Part shown: positions 47,776 through 59,784 of the stretch, piece by piece
Position numbering within the stretch: position 1 is the first letter of the stretch
How the letters are laid out: each line of letters starts with the position of its first letter
Assembly: GCA_028023455.1 (NCBI GenBank)
Contig: JAQFVV010000018.1
Coordinates: 3,497,800 to 3,561,799, forward strand
Reading direction: 5' to 3'
Length of the DNA stretch: 64,000 bases
From: Epiperipatus broadwayi
Lineage: Eukaryota; Onychophora; Udeonychophora; Euonychophora; Peripatidae
Program-made: the position numbers and the translations under genes
The notes under the pieces: model-generated
Database searches by the model: none
The model's input: the letters and a program-made list of their open reading frames with translations, nothing else
Told to the model about the DNA's origin: nothing

Positions 47776-50700
47776 TTGTACGCATTTTCTTTTTTCTATA
47801 AACAAATAATACATTTAAATTATGACTAAAATTGTAAAGGGATCATTATAAATAATCTGAATGTCATTTTCCTGAAATAGTGAATACATGACTATCCATG
47901 CATGGAATATATATTCTATATGTATGTGTGTGTATATGTATACAAACACACCCACAGTCACTTTTGTGTAAATGCATAAGTATTTAAGCTTACTGAGTAT
48001 TCATTTTAAAATGAATTTAAAATAAAATTAAAGTTACCTAGATATTAAATATATACATCACACTTGTATTTCAATAAAAGTTATCTAGAGAATTAATTGA
48101 TTAATATTTTTAATGAAATAAGTTTTCACAAAGGGAAGAAAGTGAAAAATGAAAATTGGTTATAAAATAGAATATATAACAGCATATATATGATCTCTAA
48201 TTACATGTTACAAAAGATATGTTAACAGAAAATAAATTACATGATTTTCTAATGAAAGTTGTGTATTTTGAAATTCTTTTATGTTTTATAATCATTGTAT
48301 CTTAAATTGCAAATTGTATGTTTAAAAAAATATTTGCAAGTCTTAAAAAATAATTCTTATTATAATAATTAGTTGATTAAAATAATCAAGTAGTTCATTT
48401 CAAAAAAAATATAATCGAGTAATTGATGCATTTCCTTAAAAAAAATGAAACTGGGAGAAAATTAATGATACACGTTCCTTAGAGAATTGATTTTAATTCT
48501 AAAATGTATTTGCAAAAAAAAAAAAGCAGTAAAATATAGAATAAGAAAATCAATATGTTTGTTTAATTCTCAAAATTTTATATTTTAAATTAAAATTAGT
48601 ATATCTTGTATATACTATTGCAAAATTTCTCCTATAGCCTTCTTTTGCATTCCGATTTTTTAAATCTTTTTTCTCTTCATTTACATTAAGTAATGTGATA
48701 TTGTGTTTATTGTTTTAAAATATGGTAATTTTATTTTTGCTTTTATTGCACTTCTTTATTTTATTAATAGTTTTTTTTTCATATTTTGACTGGTGATCTG
48801 TCTTTTTTTAGTGTTTTATATGACAATATTTTAATTTTTTTAGAATATACAGTTTTGTAATGTACACAAATACAAACTTCTCATATACTTAAGAGTTTTT
48901 CAAAAATAAATTATCTGAAGTATAAATAAAATTACTTACATGTTTAGTTACTTTTATTTAAATAATTTATATTTTAAAAATCAAAAAGATTTATTATTAA
49001 CTATTTTTATTATATACTAATCAAAAAATGTATGTTATAAATATATATATAGAATAGTCATTTATAGCTTGAAGAAAACTGCTGGTTAATAGAAACGTTG
49101 AAGTAAAAATATTAAAGAAAGAGCATTGAAAACAATTAAAATATGAAGTAATCATTCTTTTATATTTTTTTCATATAAAGATGTATTAATGATTCTTTTA
49201 ATTAAATTTTTATTATTGAATAATTCATAGTAGAAATTTGATTGTTCTTAAAATATGAATATGTATCTATATACACAATATATATTCCACTTTCAAAATA
49301 TAGCAACATTTAATGTTTTGACTAAATGTAATAATGACTTAAAACACCAGATGCAAATTCTTGATGCCCATAAAAATTTGTTTTATAAGATAATAAAAGG
49401 TTTTATATTTTAAACACCTACATAAATTTCTGTTTGCATTTTTCAGAATTTCTAATATGCATTGCACCTTGGAAAGAATAACTTTTTTGATTATTTACTA
49501 TTAGTTATATTTTATATCGAGTCACCAGATAGTGATACAATAAATTATAAATTCATTTCTGTATATAAATATTCTTTCGAAAAATTATCAAAATAGAAAT
49601 ATATTAGTAAAAATTGAAGCACTTATACATACATTTAAAAAAATAATTATGAACTTATCATTGTCAAGACATTAAAAATAAGCAGTGATTATATTTCTCA
49701 ACAAATCTTTTTTTTTTAAAAAAAAAATATCTGCCTCTTTATGTTAAATAATTAATTATACAACTTACTAATTATAAATATTTTCATAATTTATTGTTGA
49801 TGGTATAAAAATACTTGCATGTATTTGACAATCTTATTTGATATAGACCACACACATATTTTCATATGCCTCTGTTATTGTAAAGGTATTATACAGAAAC
49901 ATATACTATTATATGTAACTTTGTATAATATATACACATTATATAAGGAAATGCATTAATGTCTATTAAAATTAATTTGTATTGTAATTACACAAATTTA
50001 TATATATATATAAGCATAGTTTTATTCCCAGTATTGCTTTCGGTCAGAAAGACAATCTTTGATAATGAAAAAAATATCTAATTAAATTTTATTCTTTAAT
50101 AATACATATAATTATTTTGTAATACAGTAAATTGTAACCTAATTAAAGTTTTCATCAGAATAAAGACTAGAATACTTAATAGAATATTTGTTTTATCAAA
50201 ATATGTGTATAAAAATATATGAATTGCAGTTATAATAAAATTCGAAAATGTGGAATTAACATTTTATTGCTTTTCAAAATTCAACAGGAAGATATTTGAT
50301 AAAACAATAGTTTAATATGGTTATTATTTTGTTATAACTATTTGCAACAATAATTTTTTTGTCATTTTCTTAGCAATTTCAAGTATTAAGTTTCCAAGAG
50401 CTGAAAAAATGAAAAATTTTATTGTTAAAATACGTTTAAATATTTTGAATATCGAGAAAATATAGACATTTTCCAGTTGTCATGCAAGACATGTTTCTTG
50501 AAATTTCCTTGTAATATATTGGAAAACAGTTGCAATCAAAAATAACCAATCAGAAAATTAAAACAAAAAAGTTGATGCTCAATAGTAAAGAGCATAGTTA
50601 GAGAGTAAGAAAGCTTGCAGTTTGATAACTACAGGTTGCTGACTTTTAATGTAATTAAATTTTTGAATTTTTTGCAGCATGTTTTTTTATATGTGTGTAT

Positions 50701-52988
50701 TTTTTGCCAAATATCTGTGATTTAAAAAAAAAAAAAGTAAGAAAAAAGTGCCTATTTTATTAATCACTTTAATAATTCAGATTTATTTAAAATCAGTTTG
50801 TAAAGACTTAGATTAATAATTACACTACTATATATTTTATCTTCATAATGAAAATTGTTCCATTTATATTAAGTGCCTTTTTAGAATAAACGGGTTTTTA
50901 AAAGTTTGATCACAAAAATTGGAATTATCTTTCTGCATATAGTGTTTATTCACTAATTTTTTTTCTCTTTTTTTAATAAATATATTTTTTGTAAAAGAAA
51001 AGAAATTCTTCTAAAATGCTAATTACTGTTAAAAGATCAAATATTGTTTGTAGTTTAGTAGACAATTTAATTAGATATGCCTGTATTGATTTTGTAATTC
51101 ATTAATATTTTTGTTCTCTGATTATAAGTCTATGATATAGCATTAAAAAATTTTCAGCTATAAATTTAAGATTCTTATAATGTAGCGTGGTCAATAGCAC
51201 ATCCACCTCCATGCACATATCTTTGAATTCAAGTTCGGACTGTGTGAACCTTTGTAATTTTTGAAATCACAAACAGATTTAGGATTTTTCTTTAAGGTAG
51301 CTGGCCCACAGCCCATCCACCTAATCACCATTATTAGTCTGTAAAATATGTATCTATTGATTATTAGCTAAAGATTTTGATTTAATCTGGGTTGAACCTA
51401 ATAAATATGTTACTTTGCTAACTATAAAAATAGAACAGCTGAAATATTTTGCTGACTTCATCATTGGTGGAGCGAACTTTCATTCATATTCCTAAAAGTA
51501 CTGAGTTTATTATTTACTTTTACTGTTTTTATAAATTTATAAACTAACTAATTCCAATTTTTTATTGATTCTTTTGATTGATTTAGTTTGTTATTAATAA
51601 ATTTACACTTTTCAAAATTGTTCTTAATATTATCCATTGATATTTTTTGATAAATTTATATTGTAATTTAAAAAAAAATTGATTTAAAAAAATATATACA
51701 TATGTAAATTATTTTATAAATTTTTAAGCAATAAATGTTATTAATGATGTAGTCTGTGTTTTTCATTTTAAAATTTAAAAAGAAAATACACTTAATATAG
51801 CTCATGCATTTCTTGGAAACAATTATTGAAAACACTTTGATGTTATAATCATGGTAAAATATTGTAATTAATTCAAGGTGTTGTTCAAAATGTTTATAGA
51901 TTTTTAAGTTACTATTTATATTCTATTGTAGTGATTAAGCACATTGGTAGAGCAATGGAATTTCTTGCATCAAAGTTCTGTCATTTCTGGTGCTCGAATG
52001 TTACATGACCTTCTGAGCAATTAATTCAGTCTACTGCCATGCACTGCTTTTGACAAACTCCAGAACTTGGAGATTCCTATTTTGATTCTTAAATGAATGA
52101 AAAAAAAAATCTGTTTGGTTAAGAAATCTGCTCAAATCTCAAATGACTCCAACATTAACCATACAATTAATTTGCTACCATTAATTAACATTGTCTCTAT
52201 TTAAAGGCAAGCAAAGACATCTAAACATATGGAGAAGCAATAACATGATTATCATTTTATTATTACTTGCATTTATTTATTAAATACAATGATAAATTTT
52301 ACTGAGCTTCTTTCACCATTAATATTCTGATTACTGAAGAAAGGAAAATGAAAATGTAAGAAATAATTCAATCTTTTGCTGCTATGTAAATTCTCTAAAG
52401 GTTCATGTATTTTGTTTTATATACATATACCCGATAAATCTTTTTGCTGATACTCTTTCATGCAATTTTTTTATTTTCAGATTGTCTGAAGTTCTGACAC
52501 TCAAAATACTAATAGCCAAAATATTAATAGGTAGAAATCGGAATGAAATTGTGACTAAAAAGTTATTTAATTGAAAAGAATATACCTAAAAAGTCATTTC
52601 ACTAACATGATTTAGAATCAAGTCATAAAAAAAAAGATGACTTTTTGTAATAAAAAATATTAAAATATCAATTTGTGAAAACATATTATTTAATGATGGC
52701 CTATTGGAAGCAGATCACTTCAGACAATAAGAAATAATATGTGCCCTATTTTTAATTTTAATATTAAATCAATGACAAATAAACTGGAAGACACATTGGA
52801 TTTTAAAAAAATAAAAATAGCAGATTAAAATATAACTTCAAAATTGTCATTTATTTAAAGCAAAAAATGTTTATAAAAAATAACATATAACCCTAATATT
52901 AGCTTTCCGCTTTGCAACTATTTTTTTTAAAATTTGAATGAGGCCTTTATACATCATGCAAAAATTCTTATTTGCCAGTTTTATCATT
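47776..52988. other. BRI3 3' flank and intergenic DNA
   Basis: No gene seen. Two tRNA-like blocks may be old SINEs: about 51184-51255 (TAGCGTGGTCAATAGCAC then AAGTTCGGACTG) and about 51935-52015 (TTGGTAGAGCAATGG then TGCTCGAATGTTAC). The rest is AT-rich with (TA)n runs. Confidence 0.5.
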
Positions 52989-53003
52989 TTCTTGATCCAT
53001 CTA

Positions 53004-53184
53004 AAACAGGCAAAACTCACTATACATATTGTCACACACAGCAAGCCAGAGTAATCAATGGATGCCAGAAGGCTTGTGCATAAAATCCCCATCTAGTGCC
53101 TACTCATCCAATATCACCAGACTAGTTTCTGGCTTGTGGCCTTCGTCAGTGAGGAGCCTTGGAAGAAATGGTGATCATGTGATG
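53004..53184. mobile_element. Hammerhead-bearing retroposon, single-arm copy
   Basis: A 181-bp insertion is flanked by TTCTTGATCCATCTA (52989-53003) and TTCTTGATCTGTCTA (53185-53199), a 15-bp target duplication with two mismatches. It equals one arm of the 59 kb element from the CAAAACTC...ATAC end through the hammerhead and then ends ATGGTGATCATGTGATG. This defines both termini of a single-arm unit of about 180 bp. Confidence 0.75.
53102..53166 (-). ncRNA. Hammerhead ribozyme, nearly complete (53.1 kb)
   Basis: On the minus strand CTGACGA is at 53143-53149. Stem II GGC/GCC with loop CACAA is flanked by an A/A mismatch, and GAAA is at 53126-53129, followed by CTAGTC with predicted cleavage after GTC. 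Stem I pairs as in the 59.7 kb copy apart from one extra C/T mismatch. All core residues are intact. Confidence 0.7.
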
Positions 53185-53199
53185 TTCTTGATCTGTCTA

Positions 53200-55879
53200 G
53201 AGATCAGTTTTTCTTTAAATCTAAGAAGCTAACAAGTTATAGCCAATATAAATAATTATATTTAATATATGTATTCATTAACTTATTATTTTTTTATTAA
53301 AATTGTTTTGCACCATAATGTTAACATAATTTGTATTTTCTAAAAATATGCTTAAATGGATATGATTCTCTGTAACTAATATCGTCATTAAGTAGTGCAC
53401 TTACTATTTGAATAAAAAGCTATTATTGATACAATTTTGTAATTTATGTGATGCTATTTTAATTATTTAGTGTTAAAATTATATATAATCAGTTATAATT
53501 ATTCAGAACATTATATGTCTTAAGTAATTATATCTTCCATCAAAAGAAATAAAAATTATAAGGTATTAATGACAAATGCAATCCTACATGCCCTAATTAT
53601 AATTTTAAAATTTAGTTGTAATATTGTATTTGTTAGCATTAGTATTATTTCTTGAATAATCCAGCTTAATTTTTAAAAAAAATTTCAGTAAAGAGTTGAT
53701 TATTTTGACTGCGTTATATTTGTTTTGTCCACTTTTTTTAAATAAATTGCTAACTTAAGCTAGGTTGACAATTTATGGTTTTCTGTTTTACATATTCACT
53801 ATGTGTGCAAGTCTACTCTGAATCATTATTTAATTTCTGATTAAACAATTTCAACTGATCAAAATTTTTGAAAGACTAGGCTATTTCAATAGTGTAAATA
53901 TTTTTAAGTATCTGAGATATTCTTTTTAGTATAAAAGTTTCTATTTATCCAGATATGATTAACAAGCACAATATACATATATAATATTTCACATTGAACA
54001 AAAGTTGATTAAGAAAATAAAAATCACAATATTCATAAAATTTTACATTTTTCAACCCATACTCTATGCAGATTTATACAGTAGTAAAAGTCCTCTTGAC
54101 TTTTTTATATTTTATTTCCTTAAAAGCAATTATCATAGTGAAGGAAACAATGCAGCCTTTTCCTGATTTATATCATTCATTTATCAAAATTCTTAATAAA
54201 CAGATGAGGAATTTAAACAGTAGTCAATACTTATACATAAAATTATTCTCTTCCAGTTACTTTTAGTTATGACATTTCTTGGGCTATTTTACATTGCCAT
54301 GGATAGTGAAGACTTTACTATTGTCATAATAAGCAATTCAATATAAAGTTTAGATGCTCCACTATGTGAGTGATCTTGCAGATGAGCTTATATATTTGTG
54401 CAATTATAATCCTATTCTTTAATTGAATACATAGCAAACTTGATTTCAATCTTTTTTCATTTTTTTTTCAGTTTTTGTATTTCTCATGCCAATTATAAAT
54501 ATTTCAATTAATTTAAATGTCAATCACCTGCTTTTTAAGGCTGCGAGGTACATAAATTTCTATTTAAATTTAGGCAGCCATTTATTTTATTCAAGCACTT
54601 TTGTTTAAAAAATATATATACTAACTTGTAGACATCCATTTACAAACTATTTTTAAACTATGTGGACTATATTATAATCGGTCAACATTTATTTTAATTA
54701 TAGTCTATCAGTTATTTTTAATTTTTTCAAAATCACGGAATTCTTTGGATGATGGAAAATATTTCTTTTATTATACAGATATTTGTAGCGATTATATAAA
54801 AACATTGATAGGACAATATAAGATGTGGCTACTCTGATTTTCTCTTTGAAATTTCCTAATCCTTTCCCTCTTTTTGATTTGTATTTTAATAAGTACTCAA
54901 AAATCTAATTGCCATAAATATGACATTGAAAATTGTAATAAAATTTTAAGTTTTTTGAGAGGATAAAATCAAAATTCTTCCAGATTCCTTTCTGAGAATT
55001 TCATTTTTAGAATGAGGTCCAATGTCAATGTAACCAATTCTTTTGAAGAAAACTCTCAGCTTGTATTATTAGTACAAAATGGATTTTATATTATTATAAT
55101 GTTTAATGTTGGAAAGTAATAGCTAATCTTTTCCTCTCATAACATATTCCTTTTTAAAAGAAATAATTTTGCTGACATTGTTATTCTGAAATCAAGGAAG
55201 CATATCAACTATATTTTCCTGAGGTGCAATTTTTCCAAAGGTGTATATATATATTTTCTGAAGTGTAAATAATTTATCTGTTGATGTCAAAATACCTCTC
55301 ATTTTTTTCCTACATACCAATATTTATTTGATTTGCTAGTTTTGAGTACTAAAAATAATGATTGATGCTCAACTTACATAGACAAGCAAACAATTTTAGT
55401 CTTTTTAATGACCTAGTCTTAATATAATTTACCATATCTATTACTTGATCTAATACAAATATTAATATTGCTAACATTGCTTTAGAAACTAATTTCCCTG
55501 TCTAAAACAGTGTATAGATATGATAACTGGGTTTTTTCTTTGTAAGAGTAAAAATCCTTTACAAATTCCAAGACATTTTTAAATATGAGATAATTGATTC
55601 AAAAACATTGTGTCGGTTAGTTCTCTACTGTATAAAAACTTTCATTTTGTTTAATAAAATAAAACCTAGAACATGAGCTTTACGACTTACACAACTTGAC
55701 TCACCAATCTGCAAAGCAAAACACTGGTTAGAAAATTTTTCAGCAACCATTCTGTCAATATTCTTCCTTTTCTTGGTAGTGACATCTGATAAAAAAAATT
55801 TTTTTATTTTATTTATATGCTGGCAAAATTAATGACTGCTATATGTGGTTTTAATTTTAATGAAATCTAATTTATACAA
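53200..55879. other. Intergenic, nothing recognised
   Basis: AT-rich sequence with one chance ORF (54066-54266) lacking any domain. No repeats with definable ends were found. Confidence 0.5.
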
Positions 55880-56030
55880 AGCAATTTGTGTTTTATCAGA
55901 TATAGGGAAGTTGAATACAGACTTTCAAGCTCCAACTATCCATTATCTCATACAACTGATGCACTCTGGCTTGCACTGAAAGGTGCTGCTGTATGGAGAG
56001 TTTTGCCTTTGTGTAAACTTGTGCTTTAAC
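55880..56030. mobile_element. Retroposon copy linking the 24 kb and 59 kb families
   Basis: The left half (GAATACAGACTTTCAAGC ... TCATACAACTGATGCAC) matches the outer arm of the 23.7 kb element. The right end (CTGTATGGAGAGTTTTGC) matches the outer end of the 59 kb element. No hammerhead core remains. It suggests the two groups share termini or that one copy is chimeric. Confidence 0.5.
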
Positions 56031-56248
56031 TAAAAATATAAACTATAAGAGAAAACTGGTAATTATTTGTTAAATAAAAAATAATGTATAAAATTATATA
56101 GAGTGCTGTTTAAGTTTTTCCATGCTTGTGAAAGATTTTGATAAAGTAATATGTGAATATGTATAAAGAAAAGATTGTTCTATAGATAGAAATTTCTTTC
56201 AAGGAGTATATAAATAATATTTTTATATAAATCACATATTGTTGTTAA

Positions 56249-56506
56249 ATTAGTAATAAATTGAGAGGTTGCCAATCTCTCACATGCGCCTACTGTTGCT
56301 TCTCAGACAGCCAATCAGATGTTAAGACAGCAATCTGACGAGCGATCAAGCCTTAACACATGACAGAGTTTTTGATAAGAAAAGTTAAGTAGAGAGAAGG
56401 GTGGGACCATCCTTTTCTTATCAAAAACTCTGTCATGGGTTGAGGCTTGATCGCTCTTCAGACTGCTGTCTTCAAGAGACTGGCAACCTCTCAATTTATT
56501 ACTAAT
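56249..56506. mobile_element. MITE with TTAA flanks, piggyBac-like
   Basis: A 258-bp element is bounded by TTAA at 56245-56248 and 56507-56510. Terminal inverted repeats start ATTAGTAATAAATTGAGAGG and continue, imperfectly, nearly to the centre (56395), so it folds into one hairpin. TTAA targets are characteristic of piggyBac transposases. Because the repeat is palindromic through the TTAA, a TA target cannot be excluded. No ORF. Confidence 0.7.
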
Positions 56507-56510
56507 TTAA

Positions 56511-58173
56511 GGAATATACAAATTGTCAAAAAATTAGAATATTTACTATTGTATGAAAATAAATAGGAGGTACATAATAAAAAATAAGTGATTTTTGCTT
56601 TCTTAGACAGAAACCTATTAAATGTGAAATCTTTAGTATAATTTTTATTATTAACTTATATATTAAATTTGTTACTGCTTTTAATTAATAATACTGGAAG
56701 TTTATTCCATGAGGCTGCAATTGATTTCTGATAGTGACTACCTGACATTTTATAATAATTAATCAACCCACAATTGTTGAAAGCAGGTCATATTGTAGCT
56801 ATATTGAATTTTAAAATACGAAACGATAATATTGAAAAGTTATTTAAAAAATAAATAATTGCTCAAGAGTTAAGATAAGAAGGATTTAAAAGTAACAACT
56901 AAAAACTATTTAATAATAAAATCATTAACATTCACCAATGTTGAATCATCATCACTTTATGTGCATAAAAATCATGGGACTTATAAGATAATCTAACTTA
57001 CATTAATACATCCAGATAATACATAATGTCATTGTTAAAATTCCTTTTCAATAGAGTATTTACTTTTTAAATCAAAATAAAATATCAATATTCAGTAATC
57101 CAAAGATATTTTGCTTTGTAACAATTATTAAAAGCTTAAGTGGTTTTAGAATATTATCAATAATACTCATCAATACTGTCTAATGTCATGAAGTATTCAG
57201 TTAATGTCATGCACCATTATGAGTGCAAATCTTAAATGTTGTGTATGTGTTTCCTAATTATTCAAAAGCAAATTGCATATAACACTTTTAAACAATATAA
57301 GCATTTATATATATATGATTAGTAATGTTTATAATAAAATTAAAAAATTAATTCACACCTAGCCAGAATATAGGATATGTAGTTATTGTTTATAAAAAAA
57401 ATAACATTTAATAATGGTATGTATATTTTTCAAACTTTTAAATTATAACAAAATCTTTATATAAAATAAGATTCTAATTAATCCTGATTTGTAATGTCAA
57501 AAGGTTTAAGCATTCAGAATTAAGCCGTAATATCTAATATTTTATTAACTTTTTAGAGGGTGCTTTAACTTATGTTTCAAATCTTTAATAAAATAATTTT
57601 TATATCGAATTAGTTAAAAAATTATGAATTTTTTATGATCAATTATCCCAACTTATACAGTAAATACAGATATTTATTTGAAGTATTTTAAATTAATATC
57701 ATAAAGCCATTTGATATTTCTTGCTGTAGCAGAGTATTTTATTTCTACAATATGAAAGAAATGAATATTAAGTGCAAACAAGTTAATTTTGTTAACATAA
57801 AACTGAAATGACTTGAATAAAACATGTGTTTATATTTAGTATATGTTATCATAATCAAATATATAGTATCTTATTACCTTTTGATTAATAAACTACTTCG
57901 TAGGAAGCAAAATCCAATATGCACATATATATTAATTTTCAGAGTTACTTCACATGATCTATCATAATTACAAATTTTTATTTTTTGATTTTTCATTGTT
58001 AGAGAATTGAAGTATTTTAGGTGTAGTTAATCAATATTTTTTAAAATAATATAACCTTCCATATATATCTACATAATACGTGTAATTAATGCTTGGGGCT
58101 AAATTGGTACAAAACTAAATTGTGTACATATATATGTATATCTTGAAAAAAAAAAAAAGAATCAAGTTTAAAA
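56511..58173. other. Intergenic, nothing recognised
   Basis: AT-rich non-coding DNA between the BRI3 and mLST8-like transcription units, with no supportable gene or element. Confidence 0.5.
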
Positions 58174-58175
58174 TA

Positions 58176-58181
58176 TTTATT
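58176..58181 (-). terminator. Polyadenylation signal of the mLST8-like gene
   Basis: AATAAA on the minus strand lies 93 bases beyond the stop codon of the terminal exon, a normal spacing for a short 3' UTR. Confidence 0.6.
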
Positions 58182-58273
58182 TGGATAAAAGAAAAAATTG
58201 TAACAATAGATTGAGATATATAAAACTATTATAACAAAAAAACCATAAGCAGCAGATCACAAGTTCATATTCA

Positions 58274-58395
58274 CTATGCTGCTACTTCACCATCTCTAAA
58301 TGCTAACGCGATAATTGGTTTTTGGTGACCATGATATTCTCGCTTGGGTGCACCACCATCTACACTCCAAAGTCTTGCCGCACCATCTGAAGATG
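58274..58395 (-). CDS. MLST8: mLST8/GbetaL-like WD40 protein, terminal coding exon
   Basis: After the acceptor TTATTTTATTTTAG (minus) the exon completes an Ala codon and reads SSDGAARLWSVDGGAPKREY and HGHQKPIIALAFRDGEVAA before TAG. ASSDxxARLW, then KREYxGHQK and LAFxD, is the last WD40 blade and C-terminus of mLST8. mLST8 is a seven-blade propeller that binds the mTOR kinase domain and belongs to TORC1 and TORC2. The exon enters in phase 1 (one base from the previous exon). Earlier exons are not visible up to 64 kb, so they lie beyond the right edge or in sequence I failed to recognise. Another WD40 protein is possible but the KREYxGHQK block is specific. Confidence 0.85.
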
Positions 58396-58969
58396 CTAAA
58401 ATAAAATAATTGGTATATATACATTACAATTCTAAATGCAATTATGTGTTTTTTAATAAGAACTAGCTGGATAAAAGAAGCAAATTTTCTGAAAAGATGT
58501 GCAGAAAACAAGCTGTGAATTGGAAGTACTAAAGTTGGAAGAGATCAATGTGCAATGAATTAATGATTGAAAATGATTATATATCATATATATATTATGC
58601 ATTGGTTTGAAAAAAAAAATATTAAAACACAAAACATTATGAAAATTATAATTATATATCACTATAAATTATCGGAAATATTCTTAAAATATAACAAAAA
58701 AATCAATATATTTATCGCAAATAAGAAAAAGTGATACAAATACTATTATTATGCAAACGGCATATGCTACAATATTAGAAAGAAGATTTCATCAAAAATT
58801 TTTTAAAGATCGATCTGTTATAAGTAATATTTACCAAGGCTGTAACCTCAAGAATATGCATGTAAAAATGCAATATTAGGGACCTCTACAGGTCTTAACC
58901 ACAAGCTTACACTTTGGAAGAAAAGAGGGGAAGATAAAGGTGTCTCGAACTTTAACACAGATATTCTGA
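58396..58969 (-). other. Intron of the mLST8-like gene, 3' end
   Basis: No preceding exon with a phase-1 donor was found. A GC-richer patch at 58850-58945 remains unexplained; it has a donor-like CTTG|GTAAAT on the minus strand but the wrong phase. Confidence 0.45.
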
Positions 58970-59379
58970 TCCATTACTTCTTTTTCTATTTTACAATCTA
59001 TTGTCATCTCTTCTATCAATATGTCTAGCCCATTTCTATTTCAGCCTCATAATTCTTTCAATGAAATCTATGATGATAATCCTAATATATAATCTCATAT
59101 TTAAGTTTTGAATTCTCTGTATCACTCTTCTAATAAGTGTCAAAGTCTCAAATCCATATGTAAACATTGGTAATTTAGATGTCTTAAAGATTTTTTTTTA
59201 AATACATAAACATATTTCCTTTTAAGCATCACATGATCACTATCTCTTATACTAGCACATATTTGTTTATAAACAAAGCAAAACTCTCCATACAGTATTG
59301 CCACCCTGTGCCAACCAGAGTAATCAATGAATGCCAGAAGGCTTGTGCATAAAATCCCTATCTAATGCCTACTCATCCA

Positions 59380-59432
59380 ATATCCCCAGACTAGTTTATG
59401 GCTTGTGGCCATCGTCAGTGAGGAGCTTTGGA
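59380..59432 (-). ncRNA. Hammerhead ribozyme, left arm, core mutated
   Basis: On the minus strand CTGACGA (59412-59418), stem II TGGC/GCCA and the cleavage triplet GTC are present, but GAAA reads TAAA because of the change at 59398. The G is invariant, so this arm should not cleave. Confidence 0.6.
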
Positions 59433-59725
59433 TCTGAGAGCACTGCACCTAGATCTTAGGATCTAATGCAACCCTCCAGCCTCCACCTTTTATCTCTACT
59501 TAACTACAAAACTATGAGAATGAAATTGAAAAACACAAAAATGTTTTCAAAATGTATGGATGCTGAACTGAGTTCAGACCCATATGACTATAAGCTATTG
59601 AGCTTAGATTGAAAACATTTTTGTGTTTTTCAATTTCATTCTCATAGTTTTGTAGTTAAGTAGAGATAAAAGGTGGAGGCTGGAGGGTTGCATTAGATCC
59701 TAAGATCTAGGTACAGTGCTCTCAG

Positions 59726-59784
59726 ATCCAAAGCTCCTCACTGACGATGGCCACAAGCCAGAAACTAGTCTGGGGATATTGGAT
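59726..59784 (+). ncRNA. Type I hammerhead self-cleaving ribozyme, complete (right arm)
   Basis: CTGACGA is at 59741-59747. Stem II TGGC/GCCA with loop CACAA is at 59748-59760, and GAAA at 59761-59764. A minimal stem III AC/GT (59764-59765 with 59768-59769) has a two-base loop, and C59770 is the cleavage position (GTC). Stem I pairs 59735-59740 with 59771-59776 (one wobble), then, after a two-by-two mismatch, 59731-59732 with 59779-59780 and 59726-59729 with 59781-59784, with A59730 bulged. Such a short stem III is expected to cleave best as a dimer. Confidence 0.8.

Noticed and set aside
51180-52030. Two tRNA genes
   Set aside because: A- and B-box-like motifs are degenerate and the cloverleaf fails, so at most they are SINE remnants.
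58850-58945. Possible preceding mLST8 exon ending with a Val-Thr-Ala reading on the minus strand
   Set aside because: The donor-like GTAAAT is in the wrong position and phase to supply the single base needed by the terminal exon, and the residues before it do not resemble a WD40 blade.
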